The notes: a model not told the origin generated them from the sequence alone. DNA of 64,000 bases from an uncultured Clostridia bacterium (GCA_948678575.1 CAPPGO010000004.1:1-64000), one strand, 5' to 3'. Shown: positions 9,375-18,934, counted from the stretch's first letter. Numbers and translations are program-made.

Positions 9375-10130
9375 TTATTTATCAAATTTTCCCTTAGTTA
9401 TATCTTTTGTAAATAAAATTTTCAAAAGATATACTGGTAGTACAATCATTCTTGTAATTCTTTTTGGCTCTCTTATTAATCGCCAAAGCCATTCTATTCC
9501 GAACTTTTGCATCCAAACTGGTGCTCTTTTTATATTATCTGCTTCATAATCAAAAGTTCCACCTTGACCTGTTGCAATATCAACTTTTAATTTATCTCTG
9601 TTTTTATAAATCCATTTTTCTTGTATAGGTGCTCCCATAGCAACAAATAGCACATTAGGTCGCAAATTATTTATTTCTTCAATAACTTTCTCCTCTGAAT
9701 CTTCCTCAAAAAAGCCTTCATGATATCCAACAATTTTAGCATTTGGATATATACTTTCTAAATGTTCCTTTGCTCGTTTAGGCACATCTCCTCTTCCACC
9801 AAGCAAATAAAAAGTCCATCCCTCTTTTTCTCCAACTTCAAAAACTTTTCTCAAATAACTTTGACCTGGAATTCTTTCTTTAAAAGGCTTTTTTTGAAGT
9901 TTTCCAGCGATTATAACTCCTATACTATCTGGGGTTGCTAATTTTGAAGTTTTAAGAATATTAAAAAATTCTTCATCTTTTTGAGCTGTCATTATAAACT
10001 CAACATTTGGAGCTACAACCAAAGTACAACTTTTATTACTTGTTTCAATCAATTCCTTAGTTATCAATCCCGCTTCTTCGGAAGTTATATTATCAATTTC
10101 TACTCCTAAAATCTTAACTCTTTCTCGCAA
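9375..10130 (-). CDS. WecG/TagA/CpsF family glycosyltransferase
   Basis: 251 residues. Family motifs include VAPNVEFIM, TPDSIGVIIAGK, LLGGRGDVP, LFVAMGAPIQEKWI and ATGQGGTFDYEAD. These enzymes transfer ManNAc or a related sugar to an undecaprenyl-diphosphate-linked GlcNAc, the first committed step of teichoic acid linkage units or of capsule and exopolysaccharide. A basic, hydrophobic C-terminus suggests membrane association. No other teichoic acid gene is nearby, so the polymer is unknown. It lies between lspA and rluD, within one operon. Confidence 0.82.
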   Translation of the reverse strand: MRERVKILGVEIDNITSEEAGLITKELIETSNKSCTLVVAPNVEFIMTAQKDEEFFNILKTSKLATPDSIGVIIAGKLQKKPFKERIPGQSYLRKVFEVGEKEGWTFYLLGGRGDVPKRAKEHLESIYPNAKIVGYHEGFFEEDSEEKVIEEINNLRPNVLFVAMGAPIQEKWIYKNRDKLKVDIATGQGGTFDYEADNIKRAPVWMQKFGIEWLWRLIREPKRITRMIVLPVYLLKILFTKDITKGKFDK

Positions 10131-10140
10131 AATTACACCT

Positions 10141-10611
10141 CTATTTTTCTTGTTTAAAAACTTCTTCTTTTTTAGTATATATAATTAAAAATATCACAAT
10201 TAAAATCCAACCTGTGCATATACACAAATCTGCAATATTAAAGTTTGGAATAAATAAAACTTTAATAAAATCTAAAACTCCACCTCTAAATACTCTGTCT
10301 ATAATATTACTAATTCCACCACCTAAAGCTAATGAAATTGCCATAAGTTCTTTTGTACCTATTAATTCTCTTTGGTTTCTTATAAAGGAAATTATAATGA
10401 AAATAACAATTAAACTAAGAAATATATTTTTTGTATTTCCAGAATTAAAGCCAAATGCCATACCTGTATTCTCAGTAACTTCTATTGCAAAGTAATCATT
10501 TCCTATTTTTTCAGTAACATTTTTCGTTACTAAATACTTGCTTAATTGATCAATTGCAATAATTACTATACAAAAAGTTACTACAATAGTTAAAATCTTT
10601 TTAGTACTCAT
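10141..10611 (-). CDS. lspA: Lipoprotein signal peptidase (signal peptidase II)
   Basis: 156 residues with four membrane helices. The two catalytic aspartates are in NIIDRVFRGGVLDF and FNIADLCICTG, and the N-terminal DQLSKYLV motif is present. It cleaves the signal peptide of prolipoproteins after lipid modification of the lipobox Cys. Two lipoproteins are encoded elsewhere in the window (26.3-27.4 kb). It overlaps the upstream 555-residue membrane protein gene by one base, which implies translational coupling. Confidence 0.92.
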   Translation of the reverse strand: MSTKKILTIVVTFCIVIIAIDQLSKYLVTKNVTEKIGNDYFAIEVTENTGMAFGFNSGNTKNIFLSLIVIFIIISFIRNQRELIGTKELMAISLALGGGISNIIDRVFRGGVLDFIKVLFIPNFNIADLCICTGWILIVIFLIIYTKKEEVFKQEK

Positions 10612-12278
10612 TAATTCTCCTTTTCTTCCGCTACTCTTTCAAAAATTGTAAAACGGTCATCATCATATAATTTTTTATATTCAGAATCATCACTTAAAAG
10701 CATAACTAATTTTGAATCTGAATATGAAATAACATGAGTTACTCCATATTTTTCAAAAGCATCTTTATAATTGTACGCAATTCCAGCTATATTTAGTGCA
10801 TCTGAAAAAATATCTCTTCCTGTCTCATCATTCTCTAAATCTCTATTAAATTCTGGCGCATATAAATCAGCTCTTGAATCTATAAATACTGGTATGCCTC
10901 TAAATAGCAAATAACTACCATAATTGTATTCATTGTATAATTTTATGTTTTTATAATCTAAATTCTCTAAAATCCAATCTGATGCTTCTACGGGGTATGT
11001 TCCGCTATCTACATATGGATCATCTACTATGTCTTTTAACATATCAATAGAAACTAATGCAAAAGTTAAAATTATAACACAAGCTCCTAAACAACTACCT
11101 GCAAAATTCATTAGTTTCTTGCATGTTTCCTTATCATATTTTTCAAACATTGCTGCAATCAATTTAGCAAGTATTGGTGCACAGAAAATTGCAAACATTG
11201 ATATTTGTCTCTTAGTTTTAAAAGCTAGATATGTTAGCCCTAAAAGCATAAATAAATCTGATAATTTTATTTTTGTATCTGTAAAAACTAAAATTGCTAA
11301 AAATAAACATAGTACAAACATAAACTCTTCGCATTGTATAAGTACCATTGGTTGATGCTCATTAATTGAATCTGTTGTATTTCCTTGCATAGTCTTATAT
11401 AAATATGTGTAAGCTCCATCTCCTGCTGGATTTAATACCCCTGTACAAGCTGAGGCCAACATTATAAAAATAAGTGGTATTACAAAGAAATTTTTAGTAA
11501 CTTTAATTCTGAAAGGATTTTCTCTTAGTTTGTTTCTCTTTCTTCTTTTTTCTGATATTTCATCTGGAATAGCATCATATTTTTTTTGTAATTTTTCACA
11601 TGCTTTTGGATTTTTGCAAACTTTCAATAAACCTTTTACAATTAGTCTTTGAAGTTTTTTATCTAAATCCCAATCTACAAATGAAATTAATAGAAATTCT
11701 GCAATATATGGCATATAAAGCACAAAATAGAAAGGAAATACTGCACAATGTACATTAGCAATTATAAGTGGAATTATTATTAAATAAACACCATATCGCT
11801 TTTTATGTGTTTCCAAAAACATTTCAATAAAATATACTGTTAATCCAAACAATATAAATGTAAGTAGTTGTGCCCTAGCTGCAATATATGGTTCTAATAA
11901 ATACATAGAACCTATTGTTATTATTAAAGACACAATTTTATTATTTGATAATTTAGAACATAATTGATATATCACGATTCCTAGCAAAGAAGCCAATATA
12001 ATTGTCGAAGCATATATTCCAGCATGTCCAAACGTATTATATATTAAAAATACTCCTAAATCATACAACCAATGAGGATATGTATAAGGAAGTTCATGCC
12101 ATGAAAATATATCCTCCGTAAGATTTGATATACCATTTTCATAAATATATTCTCCAATTTTAATAGTATAATAAGTATCGTTTTGTAGTGTTTTTGGTGA
12201 TATTGCAAATGCAAATAAAACAATACAAGACACTGCAACAATTATAAAAATAATTTTTTGTTCTTTCTCTTTTATCAT
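10611..12278 (-). CDS. Polytopic membrane protein, possibly GT-C-like
   Basis: 555 residues with roughly ten or more membrane helices, a charged cytosolic stretch around residues 195-260, and a soluble C-terminal domain (about 425-555). Ordered acidic loops after the first helix (DTYYTIKIGEYIYENG) and a C-terminal domain with FIDSRADLYAPEF resemble integral-membrane glycosyltransferases that use lipid-linked sugars. I cannot name the substrate. It lies between ispD and lspA in the same leftward block. Function is inference. Confidence 0.5.
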   Translation of the reverse strand: MIKEKEQKIIFIIVAVSCIVLFAFAISPKTLQNDTYYTIKIGEYIYENGISNLTEDIFSWHELPYTYPHWLYDLGVFLIYNTFGHAGIYASTIILASLLGIVIYQLCSKLSNNKIVSLIITIGSMYLLEPYIAARAQLLTFILFGLTVYFIEMFLETHKKRYGVYLIIIPLIIANVHCAVFPFYFVLYMPYIAEFLLISFVDWDLDKKLQRLIVKGLLKVCKNPKACEKLQKKYDAIPDEISEKRRKRNKLRENPFRIKVTKNFFVIPLIFIMLASACTGVLNPAGDGAYTYLYKTMQGNTTDSINEHQPMVLIQCEEFMFVLCLFLAILVFTDTKIKLSDLFMLLGLTYLAFKTKRQISMFAIFCAPILAKLIAAMFEKYDKETCKKLMNFAGSCLGACVIILTFALVSIDMLKDIVDDPYVDSGTYPVEASDWILENLDYKNIKLYNEYNYGSYLLFRGIPVFIDSRADLYAPEFNRDLENDETGRDIFSDALNIAGIAYNYKDAFEKYGVTHVISYSDSKLVMLLSDDSEYKKLYDDDRFTIFERVAEEKEN

Positions 12279-12325
12279 AATATTTCTCCTCGAAATTTAT
12301 TTTTGAAATTATATCAATATTTATA

Positions 12326-13012
12326 TTACTCTTTTGCTGTTAAATATCCTTCTACTAAGTTTACATCATCATACGTAGTTACTTTTATATTAGAATATTC
12401 ACCACATATAAGTTTAACTTCATTTCCACTTCTTTCCATAAGCATACAATCATCTGTAACAGTTTCATCCCCCATAAATTTTTCATGCATTTCTAATAAT
12501 ATTTTTCTCTCGAAACATTGTGGGGTTTGAATTACCCAAGTATTTTTTCTAAGAGTAGTTTCTTTTACTATTCCATTATCGTCTGTTATTTTTATAGTGT
12601 CTTTTGATTTTACTGCAATACTTACACCTTTAAAATTATCCATTTCTTCAATACATTCTGTAATAAATTTATCTTGTATCATTGGTCTTGCACCATCATG
12701 AATTATTACTATATCTGAATTAGTCTTTGTTATTGCATTATATACGGACTCTTGTCTTGTAGCTCCACCTTTTACATATTGAATGTCTTTATTTAAAGTG
12801 ATTTTACTCACGATTTTTTGAACTAGATTTTCTTCATCTTTTTTACAAACAATTACTATATTATCTACAAGTTTATTTTGATTAAATTTTTCCAAACTAT
12901 AAAGTAAAACTTCTTTTCCCTCAATTATTTCAAAATTCTTATTTCTATTTTTTCCAAATCTTGTACTATTCCCTGCAACTAAAATAATTGCTGTAACTGA
13001 TTTTCTGCTCAT
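12326..13012 (-). CDS. ispD: 2-C-methyl-D-erythritol 4-phosphate cytidylyltransferase
   Basis: 228 residues. Nucleotidyltransferase signature AIILVAGNSTRFGK at the N-terminus, VIIHDGARPMI near residue 100, and TPQCFER near 165. It forms CDP-methylerythritol from MEP and CTP in the non-mevalonate isoprenoid pathway. The ATG overlaps the ispE stop by four bases (ATGA). ispE and ispF lie directly upstream, so three consecutive MEP-pathway genes form a compact unit. Confidence 0.92.
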   Translation of the reverse strand: MSRKSVTAIILVAGNSTRFGKNRNKNFEIIEGKEVLLYSLEKFNQNKLVDNIVIVCKKDEENLVQKIVSKITLNKDIQYVKGGATRQESVYNAITKTNSDIVIIHDGARPMIQDKFITECIEEMDNFKGVSIAVKSKDTIKITDDNGIVKETTLRKNTWVIQTPQCFERKILLEMHEKFMGDETVTDDCMLMERSGNEVKLICGEYSNIKVTTYDDVNLVEGYLTAKE

Positions 13013-13875
13013 ATTTTGCTCCTTTTATTATACGATGTACATATATAAGTTTCATAATTATCTTTTAAATGTTTATATGCATTTTTAGCTTTTTGTTTAT
13101 TTTCAAATATGCCAAAAACGCAAGATCCTGCACCTGTTAATAAAGCGTTTATTGCTCCATTTTCTTTTAAAACTTTTTTAGCTTCATTTATTTCTTCTAG
13201 TTCTGTTGTAACTTCTTCAAAATCATTATATAGATTTCGTGCAAGCATATTAATATCTTTTTGTTCTATCGCTGATAATATTTTATCTGTCCTAATTTCA
13301 CTTTTATATACTCTATTATCAAGCTCTTCAAACATTTCTTTTGTACAACAAAAAGTATTTTTAGGTTTTATAATTACTAAATAATATTTTAAATCACTAT
13401 CTATTTTTGTAATTATTTCTCCTATTCCTTCGGCTTTAACTATTCCGCCATATAAACATGGTGGTACATCTGCTCCCAAAGATGCTGACATCTCTACTAT
13501 TTCTTCTTCCGAAAAATCTAATAAAAACAACTTTTTCATTGCAATTAAAAAGCTAGCACAATCTGTACTTCCTCCTGCTAGCCCTGCTTGCATTGGTATT
13601 TTTTTATTTAATGTAACTCGTACTCCTGTAATATTAGGAAATTTTTCTTTTAATTTATAATAAGCTTTATAAATTATGTTTTCCTTTATGCTTACCCCAT
13701 CTATGTTTGAATTTAATTCTAGTCCTGGTTTACTATTTTTTTCAAGTAACATTTCGTCATATAAATTTATTTTTTGAAAAACGGATTCTAAATTATGATA
13801 ATTGTCTGGTCGTTTTTCTAATATACTTAAAGTTAAATTTATTTTTGCCCTAGCCTTAATATATATTTTTTCCAT
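13009..13875 (-). CDS. ispE: 4-diphosphocytidyl-2-C-methyl-D-erythritol kinase
   Basis: 288 residues of the GHMP kinase family. KARAKINLTLSI at the N-terminus, the glycine-rich ATP loop PMQAGLAGGSTDCASF near residue 95, and LLTGAGSCVFGIF near 240. It phosphorylates CDP-methylerythritol. It lies 13 bases after ispF and overlaps ispD by four bases, so expression is coupled. Confidence 0.93.
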   Translation of the reverse strand: MEKIYIKARAKINLTLSILEKRPDNYHNLESVFQKINLYDEMLLEKNSKPGLELNSNIDGVSIKENIIYKAYYKLKEKFPNITGVRVTLNKKIPMQAGLAGGSTDCASFLIAMKKLFLLDFSEEEIVEMSASLGADVPPCLYGGIVKAEGIGEIITKIDSDLKYYLVIIKPKNTFCCTKEMFEELDNRVYKSEIRTDKILSAIEQKDINMLARNLYNDFEEVTTELEEINEAKKVLKENGAINALLTGAGSCVFGIFENKQKAKNAYKHLKDNYETYICTSYNKRSKI

Positions 13876-13888
13876 TTTATTTCTCCAT

Positions 13889-14353
13889 TTAAGCTACTGT
13901 TATAACACAAAAGACACTAATCCCTTGTGCTTGTCCAAAAGCTGTTAAGCCCTCTCCTGTTGTTGCCGTAATTCCCACTTGATTTTCTTTTATGTTCAAT
14001 ATTCTTGAAATATTGGCTCTCATTTCTTCAATTTTAGGTGTAATTTTAGGAACTTTACATTCTATTGAAATAGATAAATGTTCTATTTTATGCTCTAAAT
14101 ACTTTAAGGCTTCTTTCAAATATTCTTCGCTATCAGTTATTCCATTAGAACACATATCATCTGCTACTTTGCCTATTATATTCTTACATGTTATTCCTGA
14201 AATTGCATTAGTAATAGCATGCAAAACAACATCTGCATCACTATTTCCACTTAGGGATGGTTGATTTTCAAAAACTATTCCACCTAAAACTAATTTTTTC
14301 TCTTTATTATCAAAATCAAACTTATGACTATCTTGTCCAATTGCTACTTTCAT
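13889..14353 (-). CDS. ispF: 2-C-methyl-D-erythritol 2,4-cyclodiphosphate synthase
   Basis: 154 residues, the family's usual length. Metal-binding residues appear in IGQDSHKFDF (Asp 8, His 10) and in NSDADVVLHAI. A C-terminal ATTGEGLTAFGQAQGI loop matches the cytidine/metal region. It cyclises the ispE product with loss of CMP. It is the first gene of the ispF-ispE-ispD run. Confidence 0.92.
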   Translation of the reverse strand: MKVAIGQDSHKFDFDNKEKKLVLGGIVFENQPSLSGNSDADVVLHAITNAISGITCKNIIGKVADDMCSNGITDSEEYLKEALKYLEHKIEHLSISIECKVPKITPKIEEMRANISRILNIKENQVGITATTGEGLTAFGQAQGISVFCVITVA

Positions 14354-14417
14354 ATATAATCCTTTTTACATTAAAACTTTTGTCTATTGTATCATAATAT
14401 ACTATAAATAACAAGAG

Positions 14418-14457
14418 AAAAAAAACGCCCATATACTAATCTTCCGTTAGCACATGG
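14418..14457 (-). terminator. Terminator of the SSB gene
   Basis: On the minus strand CCATGTGCTAA pairs with TTAGTATATGG (two G-T pairs) and is followed by GCG and a run of eight T. It lies just downstream of the SSB stop codon. Confidence 0.75.
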
Positions 14458-14480
14458 ACATTTATATAATTTGCTAAAAT

Positions 14481-15149
14481 TTATACAACTTCTTCTGTTG
14501 CTTCATCAGTTTCTTTTTCTGGTACTTCCATACTAGCAATTGAAACTTCATAAGCTACTCTTGTTTCAGTAGTTCCATCTTCATGTTTTTTCTCATAACT
14601 TCTTGATTGAACTCTACCTGTAATCTTAACCTCTGCACCGATTTCCATATTTTGACAAAATCTTGCATTTCTTCCCCAAGCTATACAAGGGATATAATCA
14701 GATTTATTATATGCTCTATTTACTGCTAATAATACATCTGCAATTTCTCTTCCAAATGGAGTTTGTCTGTAAATTGGTTTTTTACAAATATAACCAACTA
14801 ATTCAACTTCATTTGTTACTAATTCTTTGTCTTCTGCTTCATTATGTACGAATTCTTCAATTTCCTTAGCAAATACAGTTAAGATTAATCTGTTTCTTTC
14901 ATTTTCATAACTGTTGTAAGATCTAAATTGACCTTCAACTTTTACTTCTCTTCCAATTGAAATATCAACATTAGTTAATAATCTTTCTGATATTGTAATT
15001 GGAATAATGTCTGTTGTTGAACTTAATCTAACAACTTCTAAACTAAATACATAAAATTTTTCTCCATAAATTTCATGGCTGTAATTTTTCTCACTTACTA
15101 TTTTTCCTATTAATACTAAGTGATTGTTTTCTGAATAATTCATATTCAA
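14481..15149 (-). CDS. Single-stranded DNA-binding protein with two OB folds
   Basis: About 220 residues containing two tandem OB folds: NHLVLIGKIVSEKNYSHEIY to about residue 105, and VELVGYICKKPIYRQTPFG to about residue 210. The second resembles PriB/SSB folds with a conserved CIAWGRNARF core. It ends in acidic residues but lacks the usual DDDIPF-like tip that recruits repair proteins. A strong AAAGGAGG (15158-15165) is 8 bases before a TTG at 15149 and 14 before an ATG at 15143, so TTG is the likely start. It is monocistronic with its own promoter and terminator. Confidence 0.75.
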   Translation of the reverse strand: MNMNYSENNHLVLIGKIVSEKNYSHEIYGEKFYVFSLEVVRLSSTTDIIPITISERLLTNVDISIGREVKVEGQFRSYNSYENERNRLILTVFAKEIEEFVHNEAEDKELVTNEVELVGYICKKPIYRQTPFGREIADVLLAVNRAYNKSDYIPCIAWGRNARFCQNMEIGAEVKITGRVQSRSYEKKHEDGTTETRVAYEVSIASMEVPEKETDEATEEVV

Positions 15150-15232
15150 ATTTCGTTCCTCCTTTAATTTATCCAAAGTATCTTAATATATGCTAATATT
15201 TCTCTTTGTGTTTTTTACTCTATAACAAGTTT

Positions 15233-15261
15233 ATTATAGCATATTTTTTGCTTTTTGTCTA
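15233..15261 (-). promoter_or_regulatory. Promoter of the SSB gene
   Basis: On the minus strand: TAGACA (15261-15256), 17 bases, then a perfect TATAAT (15238-15233). The transcript would have a leader of roughly 75 bases before the TTG start. Confidence 0.7.
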
Positions 15262-15270
15262 CATAAAATT

Positions 15271-15302
15271 ACACATTTTTGAATATTTTTCCAAAAATGT
15301 GT
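15271..15302 (-). terminator. Hairpin downstream of murD
   Basis: ACACATTTTTG and CAAAAATGTGT are complementary over 11 bases. It lies about 95 bases past the murD stop codon and just upstream of the SSB promoter, so it likely ends the murL-murD transcript. Confidence 0.5.
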
Positions 15303-15396
15303 TTTTTGTATATTGTTACAACCATTAATTTATATATATTTTTAAGTTTTATATTTTTAAAATAATCATTCGTCAACCTTTAAAATATTATGTTAT

Positions 15397-16758
15397 CTAT
15401 TCGCTATCTCGTACACATTTCTTAAAGATTTCTCCTCTTTCTTTAAAATTTTTAAAGAATCCATAACTTGCTGCTGCTGGAGATAATAAACAATTTGTTC
15501 CTGGTTTACTTACTTTTTTTGCTATTTTTACAGCGCTTTCCATACTATTTACTTTAAATAAATTCTTATCAATTTTTTCTAACTTACTATAAATATATTC
15601 GCCAGTAGTATGAAGACATATAATATTTTCTATGTCAGATTCTGCTAAAAATTCTATAAGTTCTTCTAAATTAACACCTCTATCTTTACCACCAACAATA
15701 ATAGTATTAATATTTCCTATTGCTTTTACTCCATTTATTGTAGCTTCTGGAATAGTTGCAATAGAATCATTATAATAGCTTACTCCATTTACAGTTTCTA
15801 CAAATTCCATTCTATGTTCTAATGGTTGAAATTTTGAAATTGTTTCAAGTGCTTTTTTCATATCTAAGCCCATATTTTTAGCAATAGTCAAAACAAACAT
15901 AATATTATTAAGATTATGCATACCTTTTAAATTCATCTCTATGTTTTGAGTACATATTTTTTCATTGTTTATATATATGTTTCCATCTTTTAAATATACC
16001 CTATTTTTTGTTTTTGGTTCCTCTATTATTGATACTGCATAATCACTATCTCTATGCTTATATTTCAATTCATTCATTAATTCATTATCATAATTATATA
16101 CAAAAATATCATCACCTTTTTGGAATTTTGCTATATTAAATTTTGCTTCTATATATTTTTCCAAAGATATGTAATGATCTAAATGCTCTTCATAAGCATT
16201 TAAAAGTATTGACATATTTGGTGAACGATTTACAAATTCAAGAGCATGTGAAGACATTTCTAGAACCAAAATTGTATCTTTTGTCATTTCTTCTATTCTA
16301 TGAAAAATTGGTTCACCTATATTTCCAAGAAGCATTGTTGGTTTGCCTTGATCTTTAATTACATTATACATTAATGTACTTGTTGTGCTTTTTCCTTTTG
16401 TTCCAGTAATTCCAATTGTAAAAACATCTAAATATTCCATAACTAATTCTAATTGATTAGTTATCTTATGTTTAAATTTTGATATATCAACATCTTTTAA
16501 AGATAATCCTGGTGTTTTTATAATTACATCATATTGCTCTAAATTATCTAAATAATTTTTTCCAAGTATAAGTTTTAAATTATTATCTTGCTCTAAATAA
16601 GGATAATCTTCAATAATAACCTCATTCATATCTGCAATTGTGATTGGTTGAGTAGGCAAATGATTTCTAATGAAATCATAAGTTGTTTCTCCTTCCATAC
16701 CAAATCCAAGTATTATTATATTTTTATCTTTTAAAAATCCAATCAGTTTCTCTATCAT
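15397..16758 (-). CDS. murD: UDP-N-acetylmuramoyl-L-alanine--glutamate ligase (MurD or MurD2 type)
   Basis: 453 residues. ATP-binding loop GITGTKGKSTTS near residue 115, central Mur-ligase domain with LEMSSHALEF and NAYEEHLDHY, and a C-terminal domain with GGKDRGVNLEEL and LLSPAAASYGFFKNFKERG. It adds glutamate to UDP-MurNAc-L-Ala in peptidoglycan synthesis. The gene overlaps murL by four bases. That pairing suggests it may be the MurD2 type that accepts L-glutamate, whose product MurL then epimerises. Sequence alone cannot separate the two specificities. Confidence 0.85.
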   Translation of the reverse strand: MIEKLIGFLKDKNIIILGFGMEGETTYDFIRNHLPTQPITIADMNEVIIEDYPYLEQDNNLKLILGKNYLDNLEQYDVIIKTPGLSLKDVDISKFKHKITNQLELVMEYLDVFTIGITGTKGKSTTSTLMYNVIKDQGKPTMLLGNIGEPIFHRIEEMTKDTILVLEMSSHALEFVNRSPNMSILLNAYEEHLDHYISLEKYIEAKFNIAKFQKGDDIFVYNYDNELMNELKYKHRDSDYAVSIIEEPKTKNRVYLKDGNIYINNEKICTQNIEMNLKGMHNLNNIMFVLTIAKNMGLDMKKALETISKFQPLEHRMEFVETVNGVSYYNDSIATIPEATINGVKAIGNINTIIVGGKDRGVNLEELIEFLAESDIENIICLHTTGEYIYSKLEKIDKNLFKVNSMESAVKIAKKVSKPGTNCLLSPAAASYGFFKNFKERGEIFKKCVRDSE

Positions 16759-18098
16759 TTTAAAATCTTTCCTTTAAGTATTTTTTCAAATTCTTCTGGT
16801 AAATTATTATTTTCGTTATAATATTCTAATAAGTTTGAATTTACTTTTTCAAATTTATCATCATAATATTTTAATAAAGTAGGCAAATCTCCATCTATTT
16901 TTTCAATTGTTTTAGTAATTGCATATCTTATTTCATCATAAGTTCCAACACATTCGAATGGTTTAGTTTCTCCATATCCACACAATTCTATAAAAGTTTT
17001 TAACAAATCTTCTCTTTCAAATAAATCTTCTCCAAAAATATTTACTAGTTTTTCTTTATATAAAAATGGACTTAAAATTGTATATACAAATAAACATTTT
17101 GGACAATTACAACACCATTTCCAAGGTTCTGACTTACTTCCTACATTGCAACTATTAAATATTGGATGAAATTTTTCTAACTTTGAAAATAACATTGCAA
17201 TTTGTAATTCGCTTATTGGTCTTAGCATACTAAAATATTCAACATCTGCTTTTAAATATTTATTTGCATACCATCTAAAATCATTTTCAAATTCCAAACT
17301 CTTTGAATATTGATGATTAATTTTTTCTCCAACAATATTGCTTTCATTAGCACTATCTTCATTAGATAAAGCAATATATTTTTTACCTAACAAAAATGCA
17401 ATTAGATATGTTAAAAATGCAACCATTGCTGAAAAAGGTGTATGACCATTCAAAAATCCCTTAGAATTTAAGTCTAAAATATTTTTGTCTATTGTTCTTT
17501 TTACTTCTATTATTTCATCTCTTTTAAATCCTGCAATTTCTGCTGATTTTAATGGAACTTCTCTACTGCCAATTCTAAAAACATAACTTTTATCCTTATA
17601 ATCTTTTAGCAAGTCTAGTGTGACATTTGAATCTTTTCCTCCACCTATTGGAATTATAATTCCATCTAAATCTCTTGAAATAGTTTCTATTTTTTCTGAT
17701 TCTTTATTAGAAATAAACTTTACAAATTCGTCTTCTTCTACTTTTATTTTATTTATAAATCTAAATTCACCTAAGCCTAGATAAAACAATTTTCTAAACC
17801 ATTTTTGTTGATCTTCATCTAAATTTCCACATTCTATAACAAATTCTGGTGAACAAGTTGCTTTAAAATAACTTATTGCTTCTACCATACCAAGATTAAA
17901 TACTAAATTTTCAGTAAATTTAGTATTTATATTTTCTATTATAAAATTCTTTTTTAACATCTCTATGCTTGGCTCAAATTTTGTTAATCCTGGAATTTCA
18001 AAATAATATTTTATAATTATTTTGTCATCAGCATCTATTATCTCATAATCTTTATATACGAATTTTTTATATGTATTTCTCAATTCGTTAAAATCCAT
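16755..18098 (-). CDS. murL: UDP-MurNAc-L-Ala-L-Glu epimerase-like protein
   Basis: 447 residues. It has an N-terminal alpha/beta region, then an adenine-nucleotide-binding PP-loop-like motif PIGGGKDSNVTLDLL near residue 150, and conserved LSNEDSANESN and a Cys cluster CCNCPKCLFVY near residue 330. This architecture matches MurL, which epimerises the terminal L-Glu of UDP-MurNAc-L-Ala-L-Glu to D-Glu in Xanthomonas. The four-base overlap with a Mur ligase supports the role. It offers a D-Glu route that does not need glutamate racemase. Recognised by pattern and context. Confidence 0.75.
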   Translation of the reverse strand: MDFNELRNTYKKFVYKDYEIIDADDKIIIKYYFEIPGLTKFEPSIEMLKKNFIIENINTKFTENLVFNLGMVEAISYFKATCSPEFVIECGNLDEDQQKWFRKLFYLGLGEFRFINKIKVEEDEFVKFISNKESEKIETISRDLDGIIIPIGGGKDSNVTLDLLKDYKDKSYVFRIGSREVPLKSAEIAGFKRDEIIEVKRTIDKNILDLNSKGFLNGHTPFSAMVAFLTYLIAFLLGKKYIALSNEDSANESNIVGEKINHQYSKSLEFENDFRWYANKYLKADVEYFSMLRPISELQIAMLFSKLEKFHPIFNSCNVGSKSEPWKWCCNCPKCLFVYTILSPFLYKEKLVNIFGEDLFEREDLLKTFIELCGYGETKPFECVGTYDEIRYAITKTIEKIDGDLPTLLKYYDDKFEKVNSNLLEYYNENNNLPEEFEKILKGKILK

Positions 18099-18292
18099 TC
18101 TTTCTCATTCCTTTTAGATAATAAATTTTTAAAATGTTACCCATTTTCACTTATCTCATATAAACAGTATATTTATAATATAATAATTTTGTGATTTTGT
18201 AAAGGCTAAGTATATTATTTCCAAAATCATTCACTTTAATTTCCTTTTTTACATAAAATCTATTAGATATATTTATGAAAGGATTTGATTTT

Positions 18293-18742
18293 ATGGATTT
18301 TGAAAAAAAAGAAAAAATTGAAATTGAAGGATTTGTATCAAATGGTATGCAATATGATTTAGAAGCAAAAATTATGGAAGATAACAGAGCAGCCATTTTT
18401 GGAATTGTAAAGGATTCTTGTGGTGACCCTATAAGAGATGCTGTTGTAAAATTAATAGAAGTAGTTAAAGAATATGGAAAAGAAGAAAGATTACCAGTAA
18501 GCCACACATTTACAGATAAAGAAGGTGAATTTGTATTTGGTCCTCTTTGTCCTAATAAGAAATACGAAGTACAAATTTGGGCTAACAAGGTAGAGCATGT
18601 TAAATTTTGTGAAATTTCTCATCATCATGGAAAATGCTTAAAAGGTGTTCATTTAGACTGTCACGATAAATGTGAAGCAAAACCAGATGACTGTGAATGT
18701 GATATAGATGTTGAAATAAATAATGTAATTATTGAAAAATAA
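18293..18742 (+). CDS. Cysteine-rich carboxypeptidase-regulatory-like domain protein
   Basis: About 149 residues. The core (AAIFGIVKDSCGDPIRDAVV, then FTDKEGEFVFGPL, then KYEVQIWA) is a CarboxypepD_reg/CnaB-like beta-sandwich. The tail is rich in His and Cys (CEISHHHGKCL, CHDKCEA, DDCECD) and may bind metal. There is no signal peptide, so it is probably cytosolic or a spore or coat component. GAAAGGA at 18277-18283 is nine bases before the ATG at 18293, so I prefer this to an ATG six codons upstream. The role is unknown. Confidence 0.65.
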   Translation: MDFEKKEKIEIEGFVSNGMQYDLEAKIMEDNRAAIFGIVKDSCGDPIRDAVVKLIEVVKEYGKEERLPVSHTFTDKEGEFVFGPLCPNKKYEVQIWANKVEHVKFCEISHHHGKCLKGVHLDCHDKCEAKPDDCECDIDVEINNVIIEK

Positions 18743-18762
18743 TATATCTTGTATTATAGTAT

Positions 18763-18792
18763 AAAGTCCATTGATATTACTCAATGGACTTT
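18763..18792. terminator. Perfect hairpin between convergent genes
   Basis: AAAGTCCATTGA and TCAATGGACTTT pair over 12 bases around a six-base loop. It lies between the rightward Cys-rich gene and the leftward small gene at 18800-18934, so it probably terminates both. T-tracts are weak. Confidence 0.6.
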
Positions 18793-18799
18793 AATATAT

Positions 18800-18934
18800 T
18801 TACATTGATATTTTCATCTTTTTCATTATTTGTTTTCCTTTTTTCATTGCCTTTTTCTTTGTATCCTCAGAAGTCATCATAAGTACTCCTGTTGTGATTA
18901 TTGCTCCCATAGCTATTCCCTTTGCAAATTTCAT
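18800..18934 (-). CDS. 44-residue basic small protein
   Basis: This short ORF has an excellent AGGAGG ribosome binding site seven bases before its ATG (minus strand TAAGGAGGTAAATAATATG). The product has a hydrophobic segment (GIAMGAIITTGVLMM) and a strongly basic tail (DTKKKAMKKGKQIMKKM). It looks like a small membrane-anchored or amphipathic protein. I do not recognise its family. It ends at the hairpin 18763-18792 and is followed upstream by the two TSUP half genes on the same strand. Confidence 0.6.
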   Translation of the reverse strand: MKFAKGIAMGAIITTGVLMMTSEDTKKKAMKKGKQIMKKMKISM

